From the NCBI RefSeq assembly GCF_028743495.1, contig NZ_CP117968.1: a stretch of DNA of 64,000 nucleotides; one strand, given 5' to 3'. The position numbers were made by a program, and so were the translations under genes. This DNA is from Allobacillus halotolerans. GTDB taxonomy: Bacteria > Bacillota > Bacilli > Bacillales > Alkalibacillaceae. This document shows, piece after piece, positions 49,915 through 58,493 of the stretch. The stretch's first letter is position 1; every line of letters begins with the position of its first letter. The notes under the pieces are model-generated. The model ran no database searches. It saw only the letters and a program-made list of their open reading frames with translations, and was not told the DNA's origin.

Positions 49915-50496
49915 GTGAGTCGCATCGATAAAAAAGAACGAATCATTCAATCGGCAATTGATGTTTTCTCCGAAAAAGGAATTGAAAAAGCAACAATTTC
50001 AGAGATTGTAAAGAAAGCGGGTATTGCTCAAGGGACTTTTTATTTATACTTTTCTTCTAAATTAGCAGTTATGCCTGCGATTGCTGAAGTGATGGTCAAC
50101 AAAATACTAGAAGGTCTTAATAAAAAAGTAAGCGGTGGCCCTATTCAGCAGCAGATCAATGATATCATTCATGTCATTTTCGATTTAACAGAAACATATA
50201 AAGAGCTTACGAAACTGCTATACACCGGATTAACACAAACGCAGTATGTAGGTAATTGGGAAATTATCTATGCCCCTTTATACGAATGGATAGAAGAGCT
50301 ATTGCGAAACGGGATGAAAGACCAGGTAATTGATTCCGAACTAAATGTGAAATATACTGCTAAAATTATAGTCGGAACGATTGAATCAGCGGCAGAGCAA
50401 GCATATCTTTATGATCAGCAAGAGACAGAGGCTGTCAAAGAACACCAAAAAGAATTATATTACTTTTTGATCAAAGCTTTAGGCGCTCACACGTAG
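49915..50496 (+). CDS. TetR family repressor of an SMR efflux pair
   Basis: 193 residues from the GTG at 49915 (MSRIDKKERIIQSAIDVFSE). AAGAAGGG precedes it, and the alternative ATG at 49885 falls inside the operator. The TetR helix-turn-helix reads GIEKATISEIVKKAGIAQGTFYLYFSSK. The C-terminal ligand-binding domain covers residues 60-190. Two SMR subunit genes follow, with a matching operator between, so it should repress both itself and the pump and respond to pump substrates. Confidence 0.92.
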   Translation: MSRIDKKERIIQSAIDVFSEKGIEKATISEIVKKAGIAQGTFYLYFSSKLAVMPAIAEVMVNKILEGLNKKVSGGPIQQQINDIIHVIFDLTETYKELTKLLYTGLTQTQYVGNWEIIYAPLYEWIEELLRNGMKDQVIDSELNVKYTAKIIVGTIESAAEQAYLYDQQETEAVKEHQKELYYFLIKALGAHT

Positions 50497-50517
50497 CGTC
50501 CTTTTATTTTATCTGAA

Positions 50518-50534
50518 AATGACTGACGTTCATT
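50518..50534. promoter_or_regulatory. TetR operator 2
   Basis: AATGACTGACGTTCATT shares the AATGA...TCATT arms and 17 bp length of operator 1. It lies between the repressor gene and the SMR pair. Confidence 0.6.
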
Positions 50535-50583
50535 CACTAAAAATTTAAATTAAATCTAATCACATATGAGGAAGGAAATTTTT

Positions 50584-50937
50584 ATGAAAAGAGCTTGGTT
50601 TTATGTCAGCTTAACAAGTTTATTAGAATTATTTTGGATTTTCGGATTCAACGTCGCTTCTGCTTGGTGGCATTGGGCAATTATTATTCCTATCATAGTC
50701 TTAGACTTTATTATTCTCTCAAAAGCATGTGAGTCATTACCGACAGGAACGGTGTATGCTGTTTTCGCAGCTGCCGGCGCAGTTGGTACTTCGCTAATGG
50801 ATGTCTTTATTTTTGGAGAATCGTTCAGTGCGGAAAAAGGATTATTTATCAGTATCCTTGTCATCGGCGTTATTGCTTTAAACCTAGCAGATCAAAAACC
50901 TGAATCAAAATTAGAACCTGAACAAGGAGGTGCTTAA
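50584..50937 (+). CDS. SMR multidrug efflux subunit A
   Basis: 117 residues from the ATG at 50584 (MKRAWFYVSLTSLLELFWIF), with AGGAAGGAA 6 nt upstream. It has four transmembrane helices. The membrane-embedded glutamate of the SMR family is in LLELFWIFGFN, and the TGTVYAVFAAAGAVGTSLMD stretch is the family's conserved turn. It works as a heterodimer with the subunit encoded 1 nt downstream, exporting cationic or guanidinium-type compounds; the substrate is unknown. Confidence 0.9.
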   Translation: MKRAWFYVSLTSLLELFWIFGFNVASAWWHWAIIIPIIVLDFIILSKACESLPTGTVYAVFAAAGAVGTSLMDVFIFGESFSAEKGLFISILVIGVIALNLADQKPESKLEPEQGGA

Positions 50938-50938
50938 T

Positions 50939-51253
50939 ATGGGTTGGGTTTACGTATCTTTTGCAGCCATACTCGAATTAGTTGGCGTTATTGGGTTAAA
51001 TAAATTCAGCGAACGGAAAACACTTTTTAACACATTACTCTTTTTCGGTGGTTTCGGCGGCGCATTTCTATTTCTCTATACATCCTTTAATTATCTTCAG
51101 GTCAGTGTAGCTTACGCCGTTTGGATCGGCATAGGAACCGCGGCTGCAGTAATTGTAAACATGATTTTCTTTAATGAATCAAAGAGCTTAGGACGAATCA
51201 TCAGTTTAATCATTATAATTATTGGCGTAACAGGATTAAAAGCCGTCTCTTAA
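50939..51253 (+). CDS. SMR multidrug efflux subunit B
   Basis: 104 residues from the ATG at 50939 (MGWVYVSFAAILELVGVIGL), with AAGGAGGTG overlapping the end of the previous gene. It has four helices, the conserved Glu in AILELVGVIGLN, and SVAYAVWIGIGTAAAVIVN. It pairs with subunit A to form an asymmetric dimer. A strong terminator follows. Confidence 0.9.
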   Translation: MGWVYVSFAAILELVGVIGLNKFSERKTLFNTLLFFGGFGGAFLFLYTSFNYLQVSVAYAVWIGIGTAAAVIVNMIFFNESKSLGRIISLIIIIIGVTGLKAVS

Positions 51254-51274
51254 GAATTATTACGATGAATTATG

Positions 51275-51316
51275 AAAAACGACTCGAACTCATTAGAGAG
51301 TTCAAGTCGTTTTATT
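51275..51316. terminator. Bidirectional terminator
   Basis: AAAACGACTCGAACTC and GAGTTCAAGTCGTTTT pair with one mismatch. It lies between the SMR pair and the convergent betaine-binding protein. Confidence 0.85.
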
Positions 51317-51326
51317 TAAATGCTCA

Positions 51327-52256
51327 TTATTTTGCTGGCTCTAGATCTTCAATCGAGTTAATATCCATATATTCGGGAACGACTAAACCGATTTTAGCTC
51401 CGGTAAGGTTTTCACCTAAGTCGTCAAAGTTACCTTCGTGTTTATCATAGAATGCTTTCGTTGTAATAGGCATCCAAACCGCTAATGTTGCATCGGCATC
51501 GCCGCTTGCAACCGATTCATAAACAATTGCCAAATCAACAGGTGTTACGGTAACATCATAGCCATATTCTTCTAGTACTTCTGCCACAACATAAGTCGCT
51601 GATAGTTCAGAATCCCATTGTGTTGATGTCAATTCTATCGATTTTCCATCTGTTTTCTCAACACCTTCTGTCCACTTCGCTACTTTGTCTGGATTATCTT
51701 TTACCCAACGCTTGGCGACATCCTTCAAATCATCGCCCGTTTGGTGAGTCTCATACATAATCCCTTCCATATCTTCGATGTCCCATTGAAATTGATCAAT
51801 TAGTTTATATGCATTAGGCATATCTTCTTTTAGTCCCTTACGTGCAAGGGTTTTAATCACTTCTTCGTCACCATAAACATTATCAGGGTCTTCTAAATAC
51901 TTCATGTCTGGATACTTCGCAAAAATCCAATGCGGATTCCAGCCTGTAATAATAATTGGTTCTTCCTTTTCTATAGCATCATCAAGTGCTGCTGTCATAG
52001 CAGTGGTTGATGATTGCTCAAGCTTCCAACCTTCTAAATTTTCATATTCATCAATGGCTTTTTCAGTTGTCACAGTAATGCCTGCACCTGGCTCTATGCC
52101 AATAATTGTATGGTTTACTTCTTCACTGTAATTAATATCCTGGTCTTCTTCCTCTGTAGCCACATCTTCAGATTGGCAACCTGCAACAAACAATGTCAAA
52201 ACGATAAGAATCAAAAATGCAAGATTAAATGTGTTGAATAGTTTTGTCTTAAACAA
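51327..52256 (-). CDS. Glycine betaine/proline betaine-binding lipoprotein (OpuAC type)
   Basis: 309 residues. A lipoprotein signal ends in VAGC (Cys near 27), then an acidic linker. The OpuAC fold opens with NHTIIGIEPGAGITVTTEKAI, followed by IIITGWNPHWIFAKYPDMKYLEDP and TQWDSELSATYVVAEVLEEYGYDV; it ends VPEYMDINSIEDLE. Aromatic Trp residues in WNPHW, TQWDSE and AVWMP fit the betaine cage. The start is TTG with a weak ribosome binding site. No ATPase or permease gene adjoins, so it is an orphan that would work with an Opu system elsewhere. Compatible-solute uptake fits a salt-exposed Bacillaceae. Confidence 0.88.
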   Translation of the reverse strand: MFKTKLFNTFNLAFLILIVLTLFVAGCQSEDVATEEEDQDINYSEEVNHTIIGIEPGAGITVTTEKAIDEYENLEGWKLEQSSTTAMTAALDDAIEKEEPIIITGWNPHWIFAKYPDMKYLEDPDNVYGDEEVIKTLARKGLKEDMPNAYKLIDQFQWDIEDMEGIMYETHQTGDDLKDVAKRWVKDNPDKVAKWTEGVEKTDGKSIELTSTQWDSELSATYVVAEVLEEYGYDVTVTPVDLAIVYESVASGDADATLAVWMPITTKAFYDKHEGNFDDLGENLTGAKIGLVVPEYMDINSIEDLEPAK

Positions 52257-52527
52257 TTTTGTTTCCAGCTTCCTTTTCTTGTTGTCACTAGCTTGTTTCT
52301 AGCGTGAGTTAACTGAATGGCATTGATTGAATATGATTCTAGCTCGTGTATTTTTACATACACATCTATTACTAGTCTAACATATTTTTGAATCCCATAT
52401 TTTTCCTTCACGCGGTACTCCTTAATCATAAATAAAGAGGGTAAAAGTCAGAATATAGCAGCCTTTGTATGTTAAAATTGTTTCTAAATATTATGAAATA
52501 TATTATATGAAGATTAGGTGGGATCAA

Positions 52528-52743
52528 GTGGGAAGTGAACATGGAACACCTGAAAAAAGAAGAGAACGATTAAGACAACAAGAATGGAAAGATAATCCTC
52601 AAGGCGTTTCAAAAGATTCTTGGGAGAGAGGAAGACATGGAAGTCTCGTTGATTTAGTTGGCGCTCTAAGTTGGAAAGGCACTGGAATACTTCTTCTTGT
52701 CATGATATTAGGCTTTATCGTCTATGCTGTTTTCTTCCGATAA
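52528..52743 (+). CDS. DUF6366-like small membrane protein
   Basis: 71 residues from the GTG at 52528 (MGSEHGTPEKRRERLRQQEW), with AGGTGGG upstream. The N-terminal half is charged (TPEKRRERLRQQEWKDNPQG), and SLVDLVGALSWKGTGI leads into one membrane helix (LLLVMILGFIVYAVFF). The 'TPEEKRERLRQ...SLVDLVG.L.WKGTGI' pattern recalls DUF6366. The function is unknown. It is monocistronic and ends at a bidirectional terminator. Confidence 0.75.
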   Translation: MGSEHGTPEKRRERLRQQEWKDNPQGVSKDSWERGRHGSLVDLVGALSWKGTGILLLVMILGFIVYAVFFR

Positions 52744-52772
52744 AGTTAGCTTTAACTAAAGAAGATTATACA

Positions 52773-52812
52773 AAACAACGCTTAGGCAATCGATACCCAA
52801 GCGTTGTTTTAG
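52773..52812. terminator. Bidirectional terminator
   Basis: AAAACAACGCTTAGG and CCAAGCGTTGTTTT pair over about 13 bp, between the small membrane protein gene and the convergent MFS gene. Confidence 0.9.
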
Positions 52813-52813
52813 A

Positions 52814-54064
52814 TTAATTAACTCCAGCTAAATCTCTTTTATGTTGTTGTTTAGATCGATCGGAGACTAATCCTTCCTTACCAGAAATAACACCTGCGAT
52901 TAGAATGATGATTGAAATTACGATTAAAAATGCGATTGGCATCGTCCAGCTACCGCTTATGTCATACAATGTACCGACAAAGACAGGACCGACTGCAGCT
53001 AACAAGTAGCCAAATGATTGCGCCATTCCTGATAATTCAGCCGCTTCTTTCCCGTCTCTCGTTCTCAACGTAAAGAACATCATGGATAGGCTGAAGCAAC
53101 TTCCTCCAGCAACCCCGAGTAAAATGGCTGATATTGGAACGAACGCCATACTACCGAGCAACAATCCAGAAAACCCGATAATAAACAGGACAGCAGCTCC
53201 AATAGCCAAACCGACCTGATTCTTCATTTTCTCGGCAACCATTGGCATGACAAGTGTCGTCGGAATGATGGCTGCTTGTAATAGAAAGACCATCCATCCC
53301 GCTGTACTAGCGTCATAACCAATTGAGTTCAATACGTCCGGCATCCACGTAATTAATGTATAAAAGGCTAAAGACTGTCCGCCCATAAATACCGTCACAG
53401 CCCACGCTAACGGAGAACGCCATAAATTCGTTTTTGGCTGAGTATGTACATTCACTTCCGCGTTCGAATCATCCTTTTTGCGTAGTTGAGGAAGCCAGAT
53501 GAGCAACGCGATGACAGCAAGCAATCCCCATACACCTAGCGCACCTTGCCACCCCATATTGCCAATCGAGGAAGCTGGTACACTCAATCCAGAACCTAAT
53601 GCGCCAAAAATATTCATAAATACAGCATAGATACCCGTCATGAGCCCAATTCTAAAAGGAAAACTCATTTTAATAATTGCTGGTATTAAAACGTTACCGA
53701 CGGCAATCGCCAAGCCGATAAACAAAGTTCCGATAAATAAAAAGCCAATGCCTGTAATAGAGCGGATCGCAATCCCAACGATCAGCAACATCATCGACAA
53801 GCCGATTGTCCATTCCATACCGATTTTTCTTGCGATCTTCGGTGTAAATGGTGAAAATACCGCAAAAGCTAACAACGGTAATGTTGTAATTAAACCTGCG
53901 ACAGAGTTACTAATTCCGAGATCATCGCGGATAAATGTAATCAATGCCCCGACTGAAGTAATAGGTACCCTTAAATTTGATCCAATTAAAATAACACCAA
54001 TTAATAATAGCCAACTGGCTTTTGTAGTGTTGTTGTCTGTTTGTATTCCTGTTTGCTTACTCAA
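52814..54064 (-). CDS. MFS transporter, CynX/NimT type
   Basis: 416 residues with twelve helices. The N-terminal LLLIGVILIGSNLRVPITSVGALI ('NLRxxxTsvgpli') and ITFIRDDLGISNSVAGLITTLPLLAFAVFSPF are characteristic of the CynX/NimT/YycB branch. That branch handles cyanate or 2-nitroimidazole in a few studied cases; the substrate here is unknown. The FadR-type regulator gene lies 2 nt upstream on the same strand, so regulator and transporter form an operon. Confidence 0.88.
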   Translation of the reverse strand: MSKQTGIQTDNNTTKASWLLLIGVILIGSNLRVPITSVGALITFIRDDLGISNSVAGLITTLPLLAFAVFSPFTPKIARKIGMEWTIGLSMMLLIVGIAIRSITGIGFLFIGTLFIGLAIAVGNVLIPAIIKMSFPFRIGLMTGIYAVFMNIFGALGSGLSVPASSIGNMGWQGALGVWGLLAVIALLIWLPQLRKKDDSNAEVNVHTQPKTNLWRSPLAWAVTVFMGGQSLAFYTLITWMPDVLNSIGYDASTAGWMVFLLQAAIIPTTLVMPMVAEKMKNQVGLAIGAAVLFIIGFSGLLLGSMAFVPISAILLGVAGGSCFSLSMMFFTLRTRDGKEAAELSGMAQSFGYLLAAVGPVFVGTLYDISGSWTMPIAFLIVISIIILIAGVISGKEGLVSDRSKQQHKRDLAGVN

Positions 54065-54066
54065 AA

Positions 54067-54756
54067 CTACTCCTCCGTCATCTTCAATATGTAATCTTTT
54101 AATACCTCCATATCATTCTCGACATACATTGCAGCAGACGCTTGATCCTGCTTTTGAATCGCATCCAATAAATTCAGGTGAAGTCCTTGCTCCAACTGAA
54201 AAGAAGGCTGCATCGCCAAGAAATCATGGACAAATGAATATAATAAGTCGGTCATATGCTCATATAAATCAATCAGCAACTGATTGCCAGAAGCTTGAAC
54301 GATCGCTTTATGAAATTCAATATCAGAAGTGATAAATTGATCTATGTCTTCTTTTTCAGAAGCAACTTTAGTTTCGGAAACACTCGCTTCAAGCTTAGCC
54401 AAGTCTCCTTCCGTTCGACGTTCGGCAGCCATTTTAGCGGCTTGTTTCTCAAGCGCAAACCGTACTTCAAGCGTCTCCATCATTGTTGATTTTTTCACAT
54501 GACGCTTTAATGCGGCTCCTAGAACACTCGTTGACCGAACAAGTGTGCCACTCCCTTGTTTTGTTTCCAATAAACCAGCATGCACTAATGCCCGAATCGC
54601 TTCTCTTAATGTGTTGCGACTCACGCCGAACTTATCCATTAATTCCATTTCAGGCGGAAGTTTTTCTCCTACCTTCCATTGTCCTTGTTCAATTAATTGC
54701 TCCATCTGTTCAGCAACCTGTTCCACCAATGACAAACGATTTATTTTCTGGATCAT
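54067..54756 (-). CDS. GntR family (FadR subfamily) regulator
   Basis: 229 residues from the ATG at 54756 (MIQKINRLSLVEQVAEQMEQ), with GGAGG upstream; the longer open frame to 54897 has no start signal. The winged helix reads WKVGEKLPPEMELMDKFGVSRNTLREAIRALVHAGLLETKQGSGTLV. The C-terminal FCD domain (about 90-225) is all-helical, with histidines (IEFHKAIVQASGN) that usually bind metal. It probably controls the CynX-type transporter that follows at once. Confidence 0.92.
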   Translation of the reverse strand: MIQKINRLSLVEQVAEQMEQLIEQGQWKVGEKLPPEMELMDKFGVSRNTLREAIRALVHAGLLETKQGSGTLVRSTSVLGAALKRHVKKSTMMETLEVRFALEKQAAKMAAERRTEGDLAKLEASVSETKVASEKEDIDQFITSDIEFHKAIVQASGNQLLIDLYEHMTDLLYSFVHDFLAMQPSFQLEQGLHLNLLDAIQKQDQASAAMYVENDMEVLKDYILKMTEE

Positions 54757-54940
54757 TTCGTTCCTCCATAAAAGTTGTAGGATGATTGGTACATAGGATA
54801 TTGTACTGGAGAGAAATGACTTTGTAAATAAAAATCGGTTGTTGGGTGTCGTGTTTGGAAAAAGTGCATAAAAATAATTTTTTACATAAAAAAGCAACCT
54901 GCTGAATTATCAACAGATTGCTTTTCATAACTTAACTTTA

Positions 54941-55135
54941 TTATTTTTCATCATCATCGCTGAACTTATCTTTCAAATCGCCATATTTCTTTTTGGCTTC
55001 ACCTTTTACTTGATCTTTTTTACCTTCGATTTCTTTCGAAGTATCGTCTGTCAATTCACCATATCCCTCTTTTGCTTTACCTTTCGCCTTGTCCATTGAA
55101 CCTTTTACGTTTTCTTCAAAACCTTTATCTGACAT
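54941..55135 (-). CDS. CsbD-like stress protein
   Basis: 64 residues: MSDKGFEENVKGSMDKAKGK, then AKEGYGELTDDTSKEIEGKKDQVKGEAKKKYGDLKDKF. The alternating Lys/Gly/Glu pattern with 'D..EGK..Q.KG' is the CsbD family, usually part of the general stress regulon. CAAGGAGG precedes the ATG. A SigB-type promoter lies about 80-100 bp upstream, supporting that regulation. Confidence 0.9.
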   Translation of the reverse strand: MSDKGFEENVKGSMDKAKGKAKEGYGELTDDTSKEIEGKKDQVKGEAKKKYGDLKDKFSDDDEK

Positions 55136-55211
55136 ATTAAATCCTCCTTGTTGTGCAATGTTCAGGTTGCAATCATAATCAGTAAAAGCTTTTAAAGCTT
55201 ACATTTTTTAT

Positions 55212-55237
55212 TTATCCGTTATGGAGGATTGGTAAAC
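55212..55237 (-). promoter_or_regulatory. SigB-type promoter of the CsbD gene
   Basis: On the minus strand GTTTAC (55237-55232), a 14 bp spacer, then GGATAA (55217-55212). The consensus is GTTTAA-N12-14-GGGTAT. Position and family of the gene fit. Confidence 0.65.
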
Positions 55238-55336
55238 ATGGGTCTAGCTGAATCACGAGCCGAAATCTTGGTTTTACAGCGTATAGATTGCACTCTTTAT
55301 CAAAAGCTATCCATAACTAAGTGAAGGAGGATAAAT

Positions 55337-55489
55337 ATGAGCGGAAAACCGAAAGGACCAAAACAACAGAAAGAACCAAATTTACCGAAAAGCCCAAAGC
55401 AGCCATATGGAGAACCTATGAAAGGTTCACATAAAGTAAAACAGCAAAATCATTCAGGTCAAAAACAAAAAACAGATCATGATATGTAG
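55337..55489 (+). CDS. sspP: Small acid-soluble spore protein P
   Basis: 50 residues: MSGKPKGPKQQKEPNLPKSP, then KQPYGEPMKGSHKVKQQNHS and GQKQKTDHDM. The C-terminal 'GxPEPLSGSKKVKxxNHxxxKHNxxHDM' pattern of SspP is recognisable. AAGGAGG 6 nt upstream supports the ATG. SspP proteins are made in the forespore and packed in the spore core, so the host forms endospores. Confidence 0.85.
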   Translation: MSGKPKGPKQQKEPNLPKSPKQPYGEPMKGSHKVKQQNHSGQKQKTDHDM

Positions 55490-55505
55490 CATTTGAAGTA
55501 TAAAG

Positions 55506-55547
55506 ACAAATCCCGTGCCGTTTAACGGTCATACGGGGTTTATTTTT
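55506..55547 (+). terminator. Terminator of sspP
   Basis: AAATCCCGT and ACGGGGTTT form the outer stem and CCGTTTAACGG an inner palindrome, followed by ATTTTTG. Confidence 0.75.
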
Positions 55548-55681
55548 GTGCAGTCAATTGGGAACCGCAATTTTCCTACATATATATTCCTGATATACTT
55601 TCTATCAATTATGGAAATAATTTGAACGTTTATCATGAGGGGGACGCTATTTTTTAGCTCCCCTTTGGTTAGTGTGCACCT

Positions 55682-55889
55682 CTATTCAAAGATAGAGCAC
55701 GATTTTTGCACGCTACCCTTGATTAGAACATCTCTATTCGAAGAAAGAGCGTGATTTTTGTACGCTATCTTTGATTAGAACGCTTCTATTCAAGGATAGG
55801 ACAGGATTTTCGCGTGCTATCTTTGATTAGAACACTCCTATTCACGGATAGAGCGTTATTTTCGCGCGCTACCCGCGATTAGAATACTC
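55682..55889. repeat. Tandem array of four 52 bp units
   Basis: CTATTC starts each unit at 55682, 55734, 55786 and 55838, exactly 52 bp apart. A unit contains TCTATTCAAAGATAGA-type dyads, GCGTGATTTTTGTACGC-type dyads and CTTTGATTAGAAC. A degenerate partial unit precedes it (about 55645-55681). The array occupies the gap between sspP and the convergent uvrA-like gene. It belongs to none of the 21 bp families. Confidence 0.9.
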
Positions 55890-55925
55890 CAATACTCTTT
55901 TGATCCATTCTATAAAAATAACTTC

Positions 55926-58184
55926 TCAATCCCTCAACCACTTTGCCGTCACTGTATCAGCTGTTGTCATCTGTTCTGGGTTGCCTTCAAATATGATTTC
56001 TCCCCCATGTTTTCCTCCACCTGGTCCGAGTTCAATGACCCAGTCACTTGCAGCAATAAAGTCGACATTGTGCTCGATAACAATGACCGAGTTTCCACGT
56101 TCTACGAGTTGTTGAAACACGGCGAACAGTTTGTCGTTGTCTTGTGCGTGTAATCCTAACGATGGTTCATCTAAAATATAAATTTGTCCTTCTTTTTTTA
56201 GATGGCTCGCCAGTTTCAATCGTTGTACTTCGCCACCACTTAACGAACTCGTCGTCTGTCCTAGGGTTAAATACTCTAGCCCGACTTCTCTTAACGTATT
56301 GACGAGATGGTTGATTTTTGGCCGATCGAAAAAGTCTTTTGCTTCTTCAATCGTTAGCTGCAATATGTCTACGATATTTTTCCCTTTGTACGTATGTGAA
56401 AGAGCTTCATCTGAATACCTCGTTCCACCACACGCTTCACAAGTCACTGAGACGGGATCGGCGAAGGCTACATCCGGCTTCGTAATCCCTTTACCATCAC
56501 AAACTGGACAGGCACCTAACGAATTAAAACTAAATAATCCAGCAGGTTCGCCCGTTTCGCGCGCAAAAATTGCCCGAATATCATCCATGATTCCCATGTA
56601 CGTGGCAAGTGTTGAGCGACTGGAGATGCCAATCGGAGCTTGACTCACCATAATCGCATCCGGATATTTCTCAGGAAATGCTTCAAGCATTAACGAACTT
56701 TTTCCAGAACCAGACACGCCACAAACCGAAACGAAGACATTTTTCGGAATATCAACTGTGAGATTTCTTAAGTTATTCATCGACGCATGTTTGATCGTGA
56801 AAGTCTCTTGAAACCGACGTGGTTTTGAATTGATCTCAAGTGTTTTCTGAAGCGTCGTTGCAGCTCCTGATTCTTCCAATCCTTCCTTGCTTCCTTGAAA
56901 AATCACTTCCCCACCATGCACACCTGCACTAGGCCCCATTTCAATGATCTCATCGGCAACCTTGATGACCGATAGATTATGTTCAATCACAATAACTGTG
57001 TTGTGTTCCTCTTTGATTCGTTTCAACATTTGAATGAGCAAATCAACCTCTTCAGGGTGTAGACCAGCAGTCGGTTCATCAAAAATAAACGTCATGTTGT
57101 TCAAACTACTCCCTAAATGACGTGCAATTTTTACACGCTGGGCTTCCCCGCCCGATAGTGATTCCATCTTTCGGGATAAGCTTAAATAGCCCAATCCTAA
57201 ATCTACGAGCTGTTTTACGGATGGAATAGTTTGTAAAGCAATCGCATGCCCAATTGGATCATTGATTTTTTCAAGCTCTACTAATAAATCCGTGAGCTCG
57301 AGCGCATCATAATCAGCAATATTGAATCCATTAATTTTTGATTCAAGCACTTGTGGATTCAGTCCAGACCCTTGGCAAGTCGGACAAGATGTACGCGTCG
57401 TCATCGCCAGCACGTCATCAAGAGTTGTTTGAGCAAGCTTGGAGACATCCCGGTTAATATAAAGACGAGTAAAACGTGGCAATAGCCCGTCCCATTCATG
57501 AGGCTGCGGACCATGCTTCGTATGAAACGGTGCAAACACCCGCTCACCTTCAGGAGGCCCATAGATAAATAACTGATAATCTTCCTCCGAGAAGTCCTTA
57601 ATCGGTATATCCGGGTTAAACAAACCGCCCGTAATCATCCACCTACCTTGCCAGCCTGATGGTGACAATGGTTTAAATTGTACCGCGTACTCCCTTAATG
57701 ACTTATCTTCATCAACTAACTTGTTTACATCAGGTGCGACAATTTCACCAAAGCCATTGCAAGACGGGCACTGTCCAAATGAACTTTGGCTGGAAAAGTC
57801 CGTTGCCGTCTCTATCGGCGGATCGCCAATGCGTGAAAAAAGCAACCGGATCAATGGATCGACATCCATATACGTACCAACCGTCGAACGGGAATTTCCA
57901 CTCACCGGTCGCTGTTCAATAACAACCACTGGACTTAAATGCTTCAGTAAATCCGCTTCAGGCCGTTCATACCGAGGCATTTGGTAACGAACATACATCG
58001 GATAATTCATCGTCATTTGCCTTCTACTTTCTGTTGCAAGCGTATCGAAGACGACTGAACTCTTTCCTGAACCGGAAATACCGGTAAACACCGTAATTTG
58101 TTCCTTTTTAATGTTAAGGTCGATATTTTTTAAGTTGTTTGCTTTCAAACCACGTAAAATGATTTCATCTTTTGCATTCGACAT
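55926..58184 (-). CDS. UvrA-like ABC ATPase (UvrA2 type, short)
   Basis: 752 residues, about 190 shorter than UvrA of nucleotide excision repair. Two ABC halves each have Walker A (GISGSGKSS near 38 and GVSGSGKSS), a signature (LSGGEAQR and LSGGEVQR) and an H-loop region (VIVIEHN). Zinc-module cysteines are present (CPSCNGFG, CPTCQGSG, CPVCDGKG, CEACGG). Short UvrA2 proteins lack the UvrB-binding domain and are associated with resistance to DNA-intercalating drugs rather than core repair. It is monocistronic. Confidence 0.9.
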   Translation of the reverse strand: MSNAKDEIILRGLKANNLKNIDLNIKKEQITVFTGISGSGKSSVVFDTLATESRRQMTMNYPMYVRYQMPRYERPEADLLKHLSPVVVIEQRPVSGNSRSTVGTYMDVDPLIRLLFSRIGDPPIETATDFSSQSSFGQCPSCNGFGEIVAPDVNKLVDEDKSLREYAVQFKPLSPSGWQGRWMITGGLFNPDIPIKDFSEEDYQLFIYGPPEGERVFAPFHTKHGPQPHEWDGLLPRFTRLYINRDVSKLAQTTLDDVLAMTTRTSCPTCQGSGLNPQVLESKINGFNIADYDALELTDLLVELEKINDPIGHAIALQTIPSVKQLVDLGLGYLSLSRKMESLSGGEAQRVKIARHLGSSLNNMTFIFDEPTAGLHPEEVDLLIQMLKRIKEEHNTVIVIEHNLSVIKVADEIIEMGPSAGVHGGEVIFQGSKEGLEESGAATTLQKTLEINSKPRRFQETFTIKHASMNNLRNLTVDIPKNVFVSVCGVSGSGKSSLMLEAFPEKYPDAIMVSQAPIGISSRSTLATYMGIMDDIRAIFARETGEPAGLFSFNSLGACPVCDGKGITKPDVAFADPVSVTCEACGGTRYSDEALSHTYKGKNIVDILQLTIEEAKDFFDRPKINHLVNTLREVGLEYLTLGQTTSSLSGGEVQRLKLASHLKKEGQIYILDEPSLGLHAQDNDKLFAVFQQLVERGNSVIVIEHNVDFIAASDWVIELGPGGGKHGGEIIFEGNPEQMTTADTVTAKWLRD

Positions 58185-58493
58185 ATGATCATCCTTTCAG
58201 ACGGACCATCCATGCATATTCTTGCATGCATTTTAGCATACTCTGTAAACGAAAACTCCCTTTATCATTGCTGCCTTTTCCCTTTTCTACCTACATAAAT
58301 CACCGTCACTGAATACAAAAAATCCAATCCTATTTTTTGTGAGGATGAAACCATATGTTCGATATGAAATTTTCGTCATGATATCTTTGAACATGTTACA
58401 AACTATGTCTTACACCGATAGGATTCTGAAGTGTTTAACTTCTAACGATTAAGAGAAAACATTTTATAAATAAAATCTAGAAAGGAATTTCTC
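58185..58493. other. Intergenic stretch without a recognisable gene
   Basis: About 309 bp between the divergent UvrA2-like and SDR genes. It should hold both promoters. TGCATATTCTTGCATGCA near 58213 is a small dyad close to the UvrA2 start. I see no RNA gene or convincing further operator. Confidence 0.5.

Noticed and set aside
52211..52429. 72-codon minus-strand frame upstream of the betaine-binding gene
   Set aside because: Overlaps the start of the OpuAC-type gene in another frame and shows no recognisable motif. A leader peptide cannot be excluded but is not supported.
53640..54332. 230-codon open frame antisense to the MFS gene
   Set aside because: Shadow of the transporter frame. It runs across the MFS-GntR junction without any start signal.
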